Positions 29,940 through 37,337 of a stretch of 46,916 bases of DNA are shown one piece after another. Position 1 is the stretch's first letter. Each line of letters begins with the position of its first letter. Made by a program: the position numbers and the translations under genes. Source of the DNA: a virus; the IMG/VR virus record IMGVR_UViG_3300030106_003861, positions 1 to 46,916 of that record, one strand, 5' to 3'. The notes under the pieces were generated by a model, which saw only the letters and a list, made by a program, of their open reading frames with translations, was not told the DNA's origin and did not search any database.

Positions 29940-30232
29940 TACGCTCTCCTTAACAGATTCGCAAGATCATCATAACCACCTACAGAAGCAACATGAACGC
30001 AACGATCTCGCTCTGCTCTCATAGCTTCCTTAATATAACCCAAAACTACGCTTTCTACACGAACTTTAAACGCATTAGCCTGATCTCGTATGGCTGGAGG
30101 CGCATCGTCAGAAACGTAAACTAACTTACGACAACACAAGTCTGCAATCTGTTCAGCAGAAAGACCGCCATTTGAACTTGTTTGGACAAAAACAGACGGT
30201 ACTGCTCCTGTAGATAGGGCTTCGGAGATCAT
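29939..30232 (-). CDS. Small helical late protein of unknown function
   Basis: The 97-residue protein has an N-terminal segment of 25 small/polar residues, then helices EQIADLCCRKLVYVSDDAPPAIRDQANAFKVRVESVVLGYIKEAMRAERD and DDLANLLRRA. The DDAPPxIRDQAxAF block is a conserved-looking feature in marine phage genomes. It overlaps the adaptor gene by 4 bp. It could be a minor tail or assembly factor. Confidence 0.5.
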   Translation of the reverse strand: MISEALSTGAVPSVFVQTSSNGGLSAEQIADLCCRKLVYVSDDAPPAIRDQANAFKVRVESVVLGYIKEAMRAERDRCVHVASVGGYDDLANLLRRA

Positions 30233-30861
30233 GCTGTGCGCCTCATAGTGTTACGATAAGAATCCATATTAACCTCAGCAGCGCCGTACTTTTGCAAGGC
30301 TTGTAGGGCAGTGTTGTACCTATCGACGTAAAAAGACATTATATCTTGCTCGCCCTTCAGGTAGGTATATGCCTCTACTAGAGTAGCGTATAACAAAGCT
30401 GCTTCAGCATTATCACCAAACCAACTATTTGCATTAGTGGACGACAATGCGTCAGGTTGAAACTTGTAGTGAAGCTCTACCGAATAATCGTCATCAGGGA
30501 CAGGCCCAACAATGAAAAACTCATCATCAAAGTTGCCGTAATGAGTAGGTAGGCCCGAATCATCAGCATCAGGAAATGCCTCACGAATAAAAGAAACATC
30601 TTTGGGCAACATATAACTATACACGTTCCCGGTCTTAATAACCGCCAATGAGTAGACCTTAAACAAATCTGCGGGTTTCTGTAGAAAAGTGTTGTCTTTC
30701 GTCATTGTGCCGGTGACATTCTTGTGAAAGTCAGGGACATCAATATCAAAGAAGAGACGGTTTTCAGCCTGCTTAATAAAAGTATCTATATTAGTTACAA
30801 AGGAAGTCTCGCTACTTTGCGTATAATCCTGAATAGCCGTTTTTAGTTGTGTATAATTCAT
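30229..30861 (-). CDS. Head-tail adaptor (T7 gp11/phage adaptor-like)
   Basis: The 210-residue protein has TFIKQAENRLFFDIDVPDFHKNVTGTMTKDNTFLQKPADLFKVYSLAV near the start and a C-terminal helical pair (AALLYATLVEAYTYLKGEQDIMSFYVDRYNTALQAL). This layout fits adaptor or tail tubular A-type proteins of short-tailed phages, which form the ring under the portal. A second adaptor candidate is at 31445-32134, so the two may form successive rings or one may be a paralogue. Confidence 0.6.
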   Translation of the reverse strand: MNYTQLKTAIQDYTQSSETSFVTNIDTFIKQAENRLFFDIDVPDFHKNVTGTMTKDNTFLQKPADLFKVYSLAVIKTGNVYSYMLPKDVSFIREAFPDADDSGLPTHYGNFDDEFFIVGPVPDDDYSVELHYKFQPDALSSTNANSWFGDNAEAALLYATLVEAYTYLKGEQDIMSFYVDRYNTALQALQKYGAAEVNMDSYRNTMRRTA

Positions 30862-30870
30862 AGCAGGGCC

Positions 30871-31092
30871 TCAGTTTGGCAATTCAGAGTAGCCATCAAA
30901 ATCATTTATTTGCAAAAGTAAAGAAACATAACGTCCAAACCACATGGCTTGATCAAGGTCGCGCATTCCAGAAAACTCTACAACAACCCTAATATTATCT
31001 TCATCAGCCCCATCAACGCTGACAAAATAAAAAGAATTTAGACCAGCGGCAGCTTTCTGCATCAAATTTATATCTTCACTAAAACACGACAT
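30871..31092 (-). CDS. Small unknown protein between adaptor genes
   Basis: The 73-residue protein shows FYFVSVDGADEDNIRVVVEFSG and a helix DLDQAMWFGRYVSLLLQ. It overlaps the upstream gene by one base and precedes the adaptor by 9 bp. No family is recognised. Tight packing in the head-tail joining region suggests a small assembly factor. Confidence 0.5.
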   Translation of the reverse strand: MSCFSEDINLMQKAAAGLNSFYFVSVDGADEDNIRVVVEFSGMRDLDQAMWFGRYVSLLLQINDFDGYSELPN

Positions 31093-31445
31093 CAGACCGA
31101 AACCGTAACGGAACCCACGGCTCCACTCGCTTGCAAACTATCTTGCGTTGAGAAACCATAAGCTTGGAAAAGAGTGTTTCTGTCTCCTACGGGGTTCCAA
31201 TTTGCAGATGCGTTTGAAGAAGAAGCGAGCCTGTTGTCTGGACGAGCACCCCTCAAAGCTTGAAAATCATTTATTGGAAATTCGCCCAAGAAGTTTTGTG
31301 GGTGATCAGGGTCTAGCATATCACGGCCCACGCGCAGCCCCGTATTCTTACCGTCCTGCACCTCATACACCAAGTCCTTCAACTTGTATGTAAAGCCACT
31401 ACGATCACATATACCTAAGGCGTATTTACCAGCAGCATAAGACAT
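31092..31445 (-). CDS. Small virion protein with a GSVTVSV tail
   Basis: The 117-residue protein begins SYAAGKYALGICDRSGFTYKLKDLVYEVQDGKNTGLRVGRDMLDPDHPQNFLG. The paired CDRSG...DxLDPDHPQ pattern is seen in small phage proteins next to gp4-like adaptors, as I recall them. It may carry a metal-binding site (C13, D14, H54), but only one Cys is present. It ends SGAVGSVTVSV, like the repeats at 29191-29496. Start and stop overlap both neighbours. Confidence 0.55.
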   Translation of the reverse strand: MSYAAGKYALGICDRSGFTYKLKDLVYEVQDGKNTGLRVGRDMLDPDHPQNFLGEFPINDFQALRGARPDNRLASSSNASANWNPVGDRNTLFQAYGFSTQDSLQASGAVGSVTVSV

Positions 31446-32134
31446 TATATGTTATATCCCCCCGGCGTAATTCTAATGCCTGCCTTCACGCGATCCTCAC
31501 CAGCAGCGAAATCAAACTGCTCATCATAAATCTGTTTAAGGCCCGGAGTTCTTTCTTGCGTTTGGACGTTCTTCATTGAAACATAATAAGCCAAACCAGC
31601 AGTCAGAGCAGGCAACCAGCGCTCTGGCGCATCGTAATTATTGGTTCCCTTGGTCCCAACATCTTGAATTCTCTTAATTCTAAGGAAAGCCAAGGTATAT
31701 GTTTCGGTGCTATCTGGGACAGGCCACAAGGTAAACTGTGGAGAACTAGTCCTTTGGATGTAGATTTGCAACGGCTTCCCTGAAGTGAGCTTATTGGGGA
31801 TGCTGGCAAATGTTGACGGGCTAATTCTTGTTAGGTTTGAATCTGACTGATTACTCGTACTACCAGCGTTGGTTCTAATATGGTGCTCGATGAAATCAAT
31901 CGTACCCGCTGGAAATCCATAGGTGGCAGTACCAGCGGTTAACGCCAGAGTCCCCTCCTCGATAGTCCAAAGATTAACCCCACGATTAATCCACTCAAGA
32001 GACATAAGGTCTAAGCTACGACGAGCGGTCTTTAACTCATAACCGCCGCGCATCTCCATACCCGCTCTTTCATAGGCTTCTTCGCAGATATCTATGATAT
32101 CTAGAGTAAAATCTGATGTACCGCTGGTTGCCAT
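31445..32134 (-). CDS. Head completion/tail adaptor, P22 gp4-like
   Basis: The 229-residue protein has DIIDICEEAYERAGMEMRGGYELKTARRSLDLMSLEWINRGVNLWTIEEGTLAL, the start block of P22 gp4-like adaptor proteins, and a C-terminal helical region after RWLPALTAGLAYYVSMK. In P22 this protein binds the portal ring from below and recruits the tail hub, and a gp10-like hub is encoded here at 24246-26576. P22 gp4 is about 166 residues, so this version is somewhat longer. Confidence 0.68.
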   Translation of the reverse strand: MATSGTSDFTLDIIDICEEAYERAGMEMRGGYELKTARRSLDLMSLEWINRGVNLWTIEEGTLALTAGTATYGFPAGTIDFIEHHIRTNAGSTSNQSDSNLTRISPSTFASIPNKLTSGKPLQIYIQRTSSPQFTLWPVPDSTETYTLAFLRIKRIQDVGTKGTNNYDAPERWLPALTAGLAYYVSMKNVQTQERTPGLKQIYDEQFDFAAGEDRVKAGIRITPGGYNI

Positions 32135-32138
32135 TTAG

Positions 32139-32273
32139 TTACTTCTTTTTCTTTTTCATAGATTTAGTGCCGCCACGCATCATGACCTTGTTGTTCTTTC
32201 TCATGCCGCCGCGAGCCATAACCTTTTTCGCTGGCTTTTTCTTCTTAGCCATCCTCTTTTTACCCATCGCCAT
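32139..32273 (-). CDS. 44-residue Lys/Met-rich protein
   Basis: A short frame starts at the ATG at 32273 (AGGAG 8 bases upstream): MAMGKKRMAKKKKPAKKVMA, then RGGMRKNNK, MMRGGT and a run of lysines. It is followed 5 bp later by the gp4-like gene. It overlaps the preceding gene by 14 bp. With about 40 percent basic residues it is probably a nucleic-acid-binding virion component, one of five such genes in a row. Confidence 0.55.
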   Translation of the reverse strand: MAMGKKRMAKKKKPAKKVMARGGMRKNNKVMMRGGTKSMKKKKK

Positions 32274-32808
32274 CACAAATTCTCCTTCTGTTCAAAACTA
32301 GCGTTTCATAAAGATGATCTGAAAAATGATTATAATACCCAATGCCGTCTAACGCCACACTTGCTTTATTAAGTTTAGACAGTGACTGAATAAAAACCAT
32401 CATGTAATCATCAAGGGAAGATTCCCATTCATTGTCAGTTAAAAAATCCTCATCATCATCCGATGGTGGATAATCAGGGTGAAATAACATCAAATGAATA
32501 TCATTCTTGACATACCTCTTGTTCCACAAAGAAACCCAGCGCTCCCATAAATTTTGACGCCCTAAGTTAAAATTAACCCATATCAATATATCCGTAGAAA
32601 CTGGGTCATAGAGACTTATTGCCTTTTTCAAATCTAAAACATCTTCCCCGACGAGCACATTAATACGGCCATCTGACCATGACTTTTTTGCATAAGGACA
32701 GGCTGGCAAACCAGACAGATGCGGGTTTGGCTCCTCCAAAACAGAGCTAGACCAAGACCGCAACTCTTCATATACGCTCTCCTTAATGACGCCGTTTTCA
32801 ATATTCAC
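32260..32808 (-). CDS. Unknown protein with a CPYAKK motif
   Basis: The 182-residue acidic protein has HLSGLPACPYAKKSWSDGRINVLVGED near residues 29-55, then LIWVNFNLGRQNLWERWVSLWNKRY and a Asp/Glu stretch PPSDDDEDFLTDNEWE. LPxCPYAKK with a single Cys recalls the CPYC of glutaredoxins but lacks the second Cys. No family is assigned. It starts with GTG overlapping the upstream TGA. The surrounding genes are tiny basic proteins, so the strongly acidic middle might counterbalance or chaperone them; this is a guess. Confidence 0.5.
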   Translation of the reverse strand: MNIENGVIKESVYEELRSWSSSVLEEPNPHLSGLPACPYAKKSWSDGRINVLVGEDVLDLKKAISLYDPVSTDILIWVNFNLGRQNLWERWVSLWNKRYVKNDIHLMLFHPDYPPSDDDEDFLTDNEWESSLDDYMMVFIQSLSKLNKASVALDGIGYYNHFSDHLYETLVLNRRRICDGDG

Positions 32809-32987
32809 TTTTTTCTACGCCCTTTAGAAGGTTTCTTCTTCTTTAGCTTTTTTAAATCTGCCCCCGTAATTTTATTTCTTGGGGGAGCGATTTTAGCAAT
32901 TTTCTTTTGCTTTGGACTAAGTTTCTTTGCTGGCATTCTTCTACCACCTTTTAATTGACTGCCTGTTTGACTTCTAGATATAGGCAT
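32805..32987 (-). CDS. Small basic protein (60 residues)
   Basis: MPISRSQTGSQLKGGRRMPAKKL, then PKQKKIAKIAPPRNKITGADLKKLKKKKPS: about one third Lys/Arg, no hydrophobic core, probably disordered until bound to DNA. The repeat-like KIA(P)P motif and the conserved-looking ITGADLK segment suggest a real family in marine phages. Start and stop overlap neighbours by one to four bases (TAATG, GTGA), supporting a genuine gene. Confidence 0.6.
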   Translation of the reverse strand: MPISRSQTGSQLKGGRRMPAKKLSPKQKKIAKIAPPRNKITGADLKKLKKKKPSKGRRKK

Positions 32988-33229
32988 TACTTACGATGCC
33001 TAGCTGTCTTTTTGGCTATCTTCTTTGGTTGTTTTACGTGTTGTTTTCCGGCAGCAGTCCCCCGGCGCTTTGCTCGCGTGGTCGCTGCATACTCCTGAGG
33101 GGACAACGACTTTATAGCGCTCGCTGGTAAGTATCTTTCCCCAGTCTTCCCTGAGGGTTTTCCCGACTTGGTTCCCCATTTTTGTCTTGTCCATCTATCT
33201 AAACTCTTTTGAGGTTTACGTTTTGGCAT
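32987..33229 (-). CDS. Small basic protein (80 residues)
   Basis: Basic protein with SLDRWTRQKWGTKSGKPSGKTGERYLPASAIKSLSPQEYAATTRAKRRGTAAGKQ. The WxxQxWxTKSGKPS...GERYLPxxAIKxLxPxEYAAT block is recognisable from DUF5872-like sequences in phages and environmental genomes; the name is recalled, not searched. It probably binds DNA or RNA. Joined to the upstream gene by TGATG and to the next by TAATG. Confidence 0.62.
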   Translation of the reverse strand: MPKRKPQKSLDRWTRQKWGTKSGKPSGKTGERYLPASAIKSLSPQEYAATTRAKRRGTAAGKQHVKQPKKIAKKTARHRK

Positions 33230-33465
33230 CAGTCTTTATAACCCCCGCCAGCTTTTTTATAAGCGCTCGCCAACATCTGAGCTTTTCTCGCGCTCCACTG
33301 ACCCGGCTTACCGCCCTTCCCACCAGACTTTATTCTGCTAAACAAACGCTTACGCATAGCTGGTTTTGTATAATTTCCTGCTTCGTTAACCCTGCTTTTA
33401 GATTTCTTAGCAGGTTTACGGGCAGGGGACTTTCTTTTCGTAGCTGTTTTCTTTCGAGCAGCCAT
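33229..33465 (-). CDS. Small basic protein (78 residues), DUF5872-like
   Basis: The N-terminus is a Lys/Arg/Ala/Pro tail resembling histone H1 ends (ARKKTATKRKSPARKPAKKSKS). It is followed by VNEAGNYTKPAMRKRLFSRIKSGGKGGKPGQWSARKAQMLASAYKKAGGGY, a conserved-looking globular domain (DUF5872-like by recall). The ATG at 33465 overlaps the upstream TAA and has GGAGGTG just before it; the ATG at 33477 is less likely. The tail-plus-domain build suggests a DNA-condensing protein. Confidence 0.62.
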   Translation of the reverse strand: MAARKKTATKRKSPARKPAKKSKSRVNEAGNYTKPAMRKRLFSRIKSGGKGGKPGQWSARKAQMLASAYKKAGGGYKD

Positions 33466-33764
33466 TAACACCTCCATCTGCGCCTAGCTTGACGCAATCT
33501 ACTGTTTTTGTTTTTAGCGGCTTTAGGGAATTTTTTCATCTGACCAGCGCTACGGGCGCAGAAAGACTTGCGGCGTTTTGCTCTGGCTTTTGATCTAGGT
33601 TTCTTTTCAGTGACAGCCGTTTTTAACTTACTTCCGGGGTTTTGACGCCTGTATTTTGCAACCCCCTTAGCAGTCATACCAGCGCCTGATTTAGTGGGGC
33701 GCTTATGACCACCTTTTATGGTCATACCCTTCATACCAGTTTTGCGCTTCTTTCGTGCCGCCAT
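33465..33764 (-). CDS. Small basic protein (99 residues), DUF6321-like
   Basis: Contains SGAGMTAKGVAKYRRQNPGSKLKTAV and RKSFCARSAGQMKKFPKAAKNKNSRLRQARRRWRC. The second block, SFCAR...RxxRRWxC with two Cys, is a recognisable motif (DUF6321-like by recall) found in phage virion regions. About 40 percent of residues are basic. It lies 7 bp after the membrane coiled-coil gene and is the first of four contiguous basic genes. Confidence 0.62.
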   Translation of the reverse strand: MAARKKRKTGMKGMTIKGGHKRPTKSGAGMTAKGVAKYRRQNPGSKLKTAVTEKKPRSKARAKRRKSFCARSAGQMKKFPKAAKNKNSRLRQARRRWRC

Positions 33765-33771
33765 ATCGGAC

Positions 33772-34047
33772 CTACATCCTTGACAATCTCTCGGTCAAAA
33801 TTTTGTCAAACTTTTCTTCAAGCCTATCAAACCTAAGCATAATGGATTTTATATCATCTTGCAGGTCAGTTTTGGTCACATAATTATGCGCCATTTTTTC
33901 TCTGGTTTCAGAGAGACTTACCCTAAAACTATGTATATCGGCGTCCATCCTATCAAACCTTTGGCCCAAAGACCGGAGCCAAAAAACAAAGATAGGAACG
34001 CACACACCTAACATTACGTTCCATATCATGCCTGCCCCGATATCCAT
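33772..34047 (-). CDS. Membrane-anchored coiled-coil protein
   Basis: The 91-residue protein has one N-terminal membrane segment (IWNVMLGVCVPIFVFWL) and a long charged helix (RFDRMDADIHSFRVSLSETREKMAHNYVTKTDL onward). Like the protein at 5811-6152, this is the DUF2730-like or inner-spanin topology. Here it sits within the head genes, far from the lysis cassette, so its role is unclear. It overlaps the upstream gene by one base. Confidence 0.52.
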   Translation of the reverse strand: MDIGAGMIWNVMLGVCVPIFVFWLRSLGQRFDRMDADIHSFRVSLSETREKMAHNYVTKTDLQDDIKSIMLRFDRLEEKFDKILTERLSRM

Positions 34048-34451
34048 TAGGCGTAATACTTGACGGCCCTAATAACGATTTCGTAAGAATCGCCAGACGC
34101 TTCTGTTCCTAATGTCGTAAGAAGAATGTCACCAGTAGCGTTGGTTCCGTACATCTTCAGTCCACCGACACTAGAGAAGTCCTGATAATTCCAACCAACG
34201 CCAGCGTCAAACGCTACTACATTAGTATCAGCATCATAAAGAAGTCGAACTCCGTCAAAGCCATGAACTTGCGCCCATATCTCTTGGATACGAACCTCAT
34301 TACATGACTTGCCTGTGGCGCTAGAATTAAGCGCCGAGACATCGATTTTAGTTACATCACTTTCACCCGTGCTATCAGATAGGTTTGTCAACTGAACAAC
34401 GAGTTGCCGCTCCCCATCTTCAATAGTGGTGACGTTTACAGCATCTGCCAT
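34047..34451 (-). CDS. Head decoration-like structural protein
   Basis: The 134-residue acidic protein is beta-rich (ERQLVVQLTNLSD, NEVRIQEIWAQVHGFDGVRLLYDADTNVV, DSYEIVIRAVKYYA). This beta-rich pattern with RLLYDADTN is seen in head-surface proteins of marine podoviruses, by recall. No signal peptide. It follows a hairpin at 34466-34496 and has an AGGAG site. The likely role is capsid decoration or stabilisation. Confidence 0.55.
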   Translation of the reverse strand: MADAVNVTTIEDGERQLVVQLTNLSDSTGESDVTKIDVSALNSSATGKSCNEVRIQEIWAQVHGFDGVRLLYDADTNVVAFDAGVGWNYQDFSSVGGLKMYGTNATGDILLTTLGTEASGDSYEIVIRAVKYYA

Positions 34452-34465
34452 ATCAATCTCCTAAA

Positions 34466-34496
34466 AGGTAGGGAGAGGTTGCCCCCTCCCAGACCT
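34466..34496 (-). terminator. Hairpin downstream of the 236-residue structural gene
   Basis: Arms AGGT-GGGAG-GG (34466-34478) and the matching CC-CTCCC-ACCT (82-96) form a long stem with an A/C mismatch and small bulges. Read leftward it is followed by TTTTAGGAG, so it may be a weak terminator or an RNA-processing/stability hairpin just before the next ribosome site. Confidence 0.5.
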
Positions 34497-34499
34497 AAA

Positions 34500-35210
34500 T
34501 TACCGTTCAACCGCAGCAATGATGTAATCAAGCGTCATCGTTTTAGCTGCCGCAGCGCCGTTTTGGATGCCGAAAGAAACCGTAAGCTCTTCGTCATCTG
34601 GCACATTGGTAAGCGTTGATTGCTCGGCTACCTTTGAGTCGTCAATGAATACACTGAAAGACCCAGAGCCACTATTGCCGTTGGGATCATAAGCAAACGC
34701 AACTGTGATAAAGGTGTCGTCTGCAAGCGTACCTACAGCAGAATTCGAGGTTGCCGAATTATCCTTTTCAATATGAAAATCGATATTGGTGTCGCCGTCG
34801 TCTTTCATGAAGAAAATTCCGTCAGTAACATCAAGCGGCGTAGTGTCAGTAATCTGAAGCCCAATCACAACATCAGACTGCGTTGCATCACTGACCTTAA
34901 AGCGAGCCTTAAAGAACATCTTTTTTGTAGAGACGTACTTGAAGCTCTCACCCTTGAGGTTAAAGAAGTCTGCATCATTATCAGCGTCATCGTTGGTGAC
35001 AAGCAAAGCGCCACCCGCAACAGACGTTAGAGCCTCGGATGCGTTGCCAGAGCCACCTTCGGTAGTGGTGATCGTCCACTCATCAGCGTGATAAGTGAAA
35101 AAATCGTTCACATACGAATAGTATTTGAACGGATCAAGATAAGGATAATCATAGAGAGGATTGCCAACCGTTTGGTTAGAAACACCATTTGTAAAATGAG
35201 TAGTTGTCAT
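34500..35210 (-). CDS. Head surface protein with a concanavalin-like domain
   Basis: The 236-residue protein has an aromatic start (NPLYDYPYLDPFKYYSYVNDFFTYHADEWTITTTEGG) followed by a LamG/concanavalin-like beta sandwich (FFKARFKVSDATQSDVVIGLQITDT, FHIEKDNSATS, FITVAFAYDPNG, SFSVFIDDSKVAE). It lies directly after the major capsid gene, past a strong terminator. It probably decorates the head; a glycan-binding role is possible but unproved. Confidence 0.62.
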   Translation of the reverse strand: MTTTHFTNGVSNQTVGNPLYDYPYLDPFKYYSYVNDFFTYHADEWTITTTEGGSGNASEALTSVAGGALLVTNDDADNDADFFNLKGESFKYVSTKKMFFKARFKVSDATQSDVVIGLQITDTTPLDVTDGIFFMKDDGDTNIDFHIEKDNSATSNSAVGTLADDTFITVAFAYDPNGNSGSGSFSVFIDDSKVAEQSTLTNVPDDEELTVSFGIQNGAAAAKTMTLDYIIAAVER

Positions 35211-35254
35211 AACAGTTCCTCCTTAGAACCAGCGCATAAGCGCCATTACGACAA

Positions 35255-35287
35255 TTAAAAGAAAGAAGGGGAGAGCGAACTCTCCCC
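35255..35287 (-). terminator. Intrinsic terminator after the major capsid gene
   Basis: Read leftward: GGGGAGAG, loop TTCG, CTCTCCCC, then TTCTTTCTTTT. The perfect 8-bp stem (35268-35275 with 35280-35287) closed by the exceptionally stable UUCG tetraloop and followed by a T-rich run makes a strong terminator. It lies 10 bp past the capsid stop and would reduce transcription of the downstream genes relative to capsid. Confidence 0.8.
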
Positions 35288-35297
35288 CTCCACTAGC

Positions 35298-36206
35298 TTA
35301 GGAAGCTCCGGGTGAACCGAAAATTCCGAGAGGATCAGAAACACCAAACGAATAACGCTCACGCGACTTGTATCGCACGTTACCAGTTTGGAAATCACCG
35401 TCCATAGCGGTTGTCATTGGAGCACGTTCAAAATGCTTCATGCCATTCGGCACATCAGTGCGAATGAAGAAAGCATTTGTGTCCGTGAGGTAATGATTGA
35501 CCGCATAACCTTCAGGGATTGTACCGTTGGTCATGATGGCGTTGACATCGTTGTCAGCGGTTCCAACACGAAGCTCGGATTCGAGAATACGAGTTGCAAC
35601 AAACATCAAGTCCGGTGGAACAATCAGCTTGCGGGGGCGAGCCGCAATCAGAAGGCCACGTTGATCCGTCCACTTTGAGATTTGGATGACAGCAGCCTCA
35701 AGAGAGGTTTCATTCAAATCCGTTGCAGTAGCAGGACGATTAGAGTTAGTGCCACCACTTACCAGCGGATGGGCAGTACTAAACAGGGTTACACCGTCAC
35801 CAGACTGAAAGCTATCAAAGCCATTGTTCAGTGGTGTGGCAGCTTTTACCTGCTTTGTATAAGCCATTGCACGGGCGAGGGCTTTAGTATAGCGAGCACT
35901 GAGAGAGTCATAGAGGTTATCCTCCATAGCTTCCTCAGTAATTGCAAAACCCATTGCAACCGTTTCGTGGTTATAGCGAGCAGTAAAAGATTCCTGCGCG
36001 ACATCATACGAGATTGACGAGCCTTCATTCTTAACAGGCGCGGCATCGAACCCCGAAAGAGCCACTTCCTCTTCAAAGCTACGCTCAGAAGATTCTGACT
36101 CATAAATTTCGGTATGTTCGTCCTCGTACTTTTCGTACTCCAGACCGAAGAGAGCATTCAACCCCGGCAGGAGTTCTTTAAGCATTTGTGCTCTTGAAAT
36201 AGCCAT
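35298..36206 (-). CDS. Major capsid protein (HK97 fold, Mu gpT-like)
   Basis: The 302-residue protein resembles Mu gpT-type head subunits: an N-terminal helix region (QMLKELLPGLNALFGLEYEKYEDEH), then SGFDAAPVKNEGSSISYDVAQESFTARYNHETVAMGFAITEEAMEDN, a central DGVTLFSTAHPLVSGGTNSNRPA and RGLLIAARPRKLIVPPDLMFVATRIL. The size is normal for a capsid without a cleaved delta domain. The upstream scaffold and decoration genes and the downstream strong terminator agree with a highly expressed shell protein. Confidence 0.85.
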   Translation of the reverse strand: MAISRAQMLKELLPGLNALFGLEYEKYEDEHTEIYESESSERSFEEEVALSGFDAAPVKNEGSSISYDVAQESFTARYNHETVAMGFAITEEAMEDNLYDSLSARYTKALARAMAYTKQVKAATPLNNGFDSFQSGDGVTLFSTAHPLVSGGTNSNRPATATDLNETSLEAAVIQISKWTDQRGLLIAARPRKLIVPPDLMFVATRILESELRVGTADNDVNAIMTNGTIPEGYAVNHYLTDTNAFFIRTDVPNGMKHFERAPMTTAMDGDFQTGNVRYKSRERYSFGVSDPLGIFGSPGAS

Positions 36207-36218
36207 TGCTCAGACCCC

Positions 36219-36824
36219 CTAGATACCAGTGGTATCTTGATATTGATGAGAAGCACAACTGTCGCCAGTCGCGTCACCACCAGAGTTGAACTTACAGATG
36301 ACATCAGTAAAGCTGTCACCGACTGAAGAATTCGGACCATCTACGAAATCAATGATGCGAACCGGAAGAGTTTTTGTGGTAGCGATTGTACTTGAATCGA
36401 TAGCATTCTTACTCGTTCCAATTGACGTAGAACCAGCCGTCTGAACTACAGCCACGTTATTGCCAAGGGCGGTTTGAGCCAAAGAGGCATCACCCTGTGC
36501 TTGGAAAACCACATTTGGGTCATCCACAACATAAGCCATAATATCATCTGCTGCCGTAGAAGCAGGATACGTTTGGTTAAAGGTCAATTGATTGGTATTA
36601 GGGTCAGTATATCGAACCCCAACAAAAATTCCACAAGGTGTCATAGTCGTCGTACCAGTATCTTTTTCAATGGTACCCGTATTGACGATTTTCACGACAT
36701 CCCCGTAGAAAATGGCTGTTCCGTAATCATTAGCAATCTTGATGTGACGAACTGCATCAGACCAAGAGCCACCGCCAAGAAGGCCAACGGGACGGAATCC
36801 ATAAGGCGCAGCAGTTGTTGCCAT
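36219..36824 (-). CDS. Head decoration/structural protein
   Basis: The 201-residue protein starts APYGFRPVGLLGGGSWSDAVRHIKIANDYGTAIFYGDVVKIVNTGT, a beta-rich block found in proteins encoded just upstream of capsid genes in marine podoviruses (by recall). The middle has TMTPCGIFVGVRYTDPNTNQLTFN. It lies 12 bp before the capsid gene. Its ribosome site lies in a 10-bp stem (36829-36869), so its translation is probably coupled to the upstream gene. Confidence 0.65.
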   Translation of the reverse strand: MATTAAPYGFRPVGLLGGGSWSDAVRHIKIANDYGTAIFYGDVVKIVNTGTIEKDTGTTTMTPCGIFVGVRYTDPNTNQLTFNQTYPASTAADDIMAYVVDDPNVVFQAQGDASLAQTALGNNVAVVQTAGSTSIGTSKNAIDSSTIATTKTLPVRIIDFVDGPNSSVGDSFTDVICKFNSGGDATGDSCASHQYQDTTGI

Positions 36825-36828
36825 TGCC

Positions 36829-36869
36829 TAATCTCCTTCCAAAGGACAAAGTTTAAACCAAGGAGATTA
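36829..36869 (-). promoter_or_regulatory. Stem hiding the ribosome site of the decoration gene
   Basis: A perfect 10-bp inverted repeat (36829-36838 and 36860-36869) encloses a 21-base loop. In the leftward RNA the 3-prime arm contains AAGGAG, the ribosome site for the ATG at 36824, and the 5-prime arm begins at the stop codon of the 156-residue gene. A ribosome ending there would open the stem. Confidence 0.6.
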
Positions 36870-37337
36870 ATCCGGCTTCACGCCGCTACCAAATTGAACC
36901 CTAGTTGTGGACTCATTTAGCTTAGGCATTCGCGGATCGTTCTCCCGCATGAAGTTGTTGTCAACAGACTCAACCTGCCTAGCCGCTGCATTCGCATAAT
37001 ACTCATTACGCGCTTCTACATTTTCGACGGTAGTCTTGCAAAGAAGAAGACCCCCAACTTCGATGTTCCCATCCCACTTAGTGCCGTGGTCAGATTGAAG
37101 CATCAATTCTGGATGATCCTCGGCCCTTACAGGCTCCCATCCTTCTCGAAAACGCTTAGATGCATTCACATTGTCTGCGTTACCAAGAGTAGAAGTCCTA
37201 ATCCACCGAAAAACATAACCGTCTTGCGGGGCTGGATCAGGAAGTACTTGCGGCGGTTCCCACGACTTACTACGCACTTGTTCTTCACGGGTATCCGTCT
37301 GTCTCGGTTTGCGCTCTGATCCTCTTACGTCAGCCAT
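36867..37337 (-). CDS. Head-region structural/assembly protein
   Basis: The 156-residue protein contains KSWEPPQVLPDPAPQDGYVFRWIRTSTLGNADNVNASKRFREGWEPVRAEDHPEL, then LLLCKTTVENVEARNEYYANAAARQVESVDNNFMRENDPRMP. The WxPPxxLxDPxPxxGYxxRWIRTS block is a recurring feature between scaffold and capsid genes of marine phages, by recall. It overlaps the scaffold gene by 8 bp. No enzyme motif. It could be a scaffold partner or a minor capsid protein. Confidence 0.6.
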   Translation of the reverse strand: MADVRGSERKPRQTDTREEQVRSKSWEPPQVLPDPAPQDGYVFRWIRTSTLGNADNVNASKRFREGWEPVRAEDHPELMLQSDHGTKWDGNIEVGGLLLCKTTVENVEARNEYYANAAARQVESVDNNFMRENDPRMPKLNESTTRVQFGSGVKPD

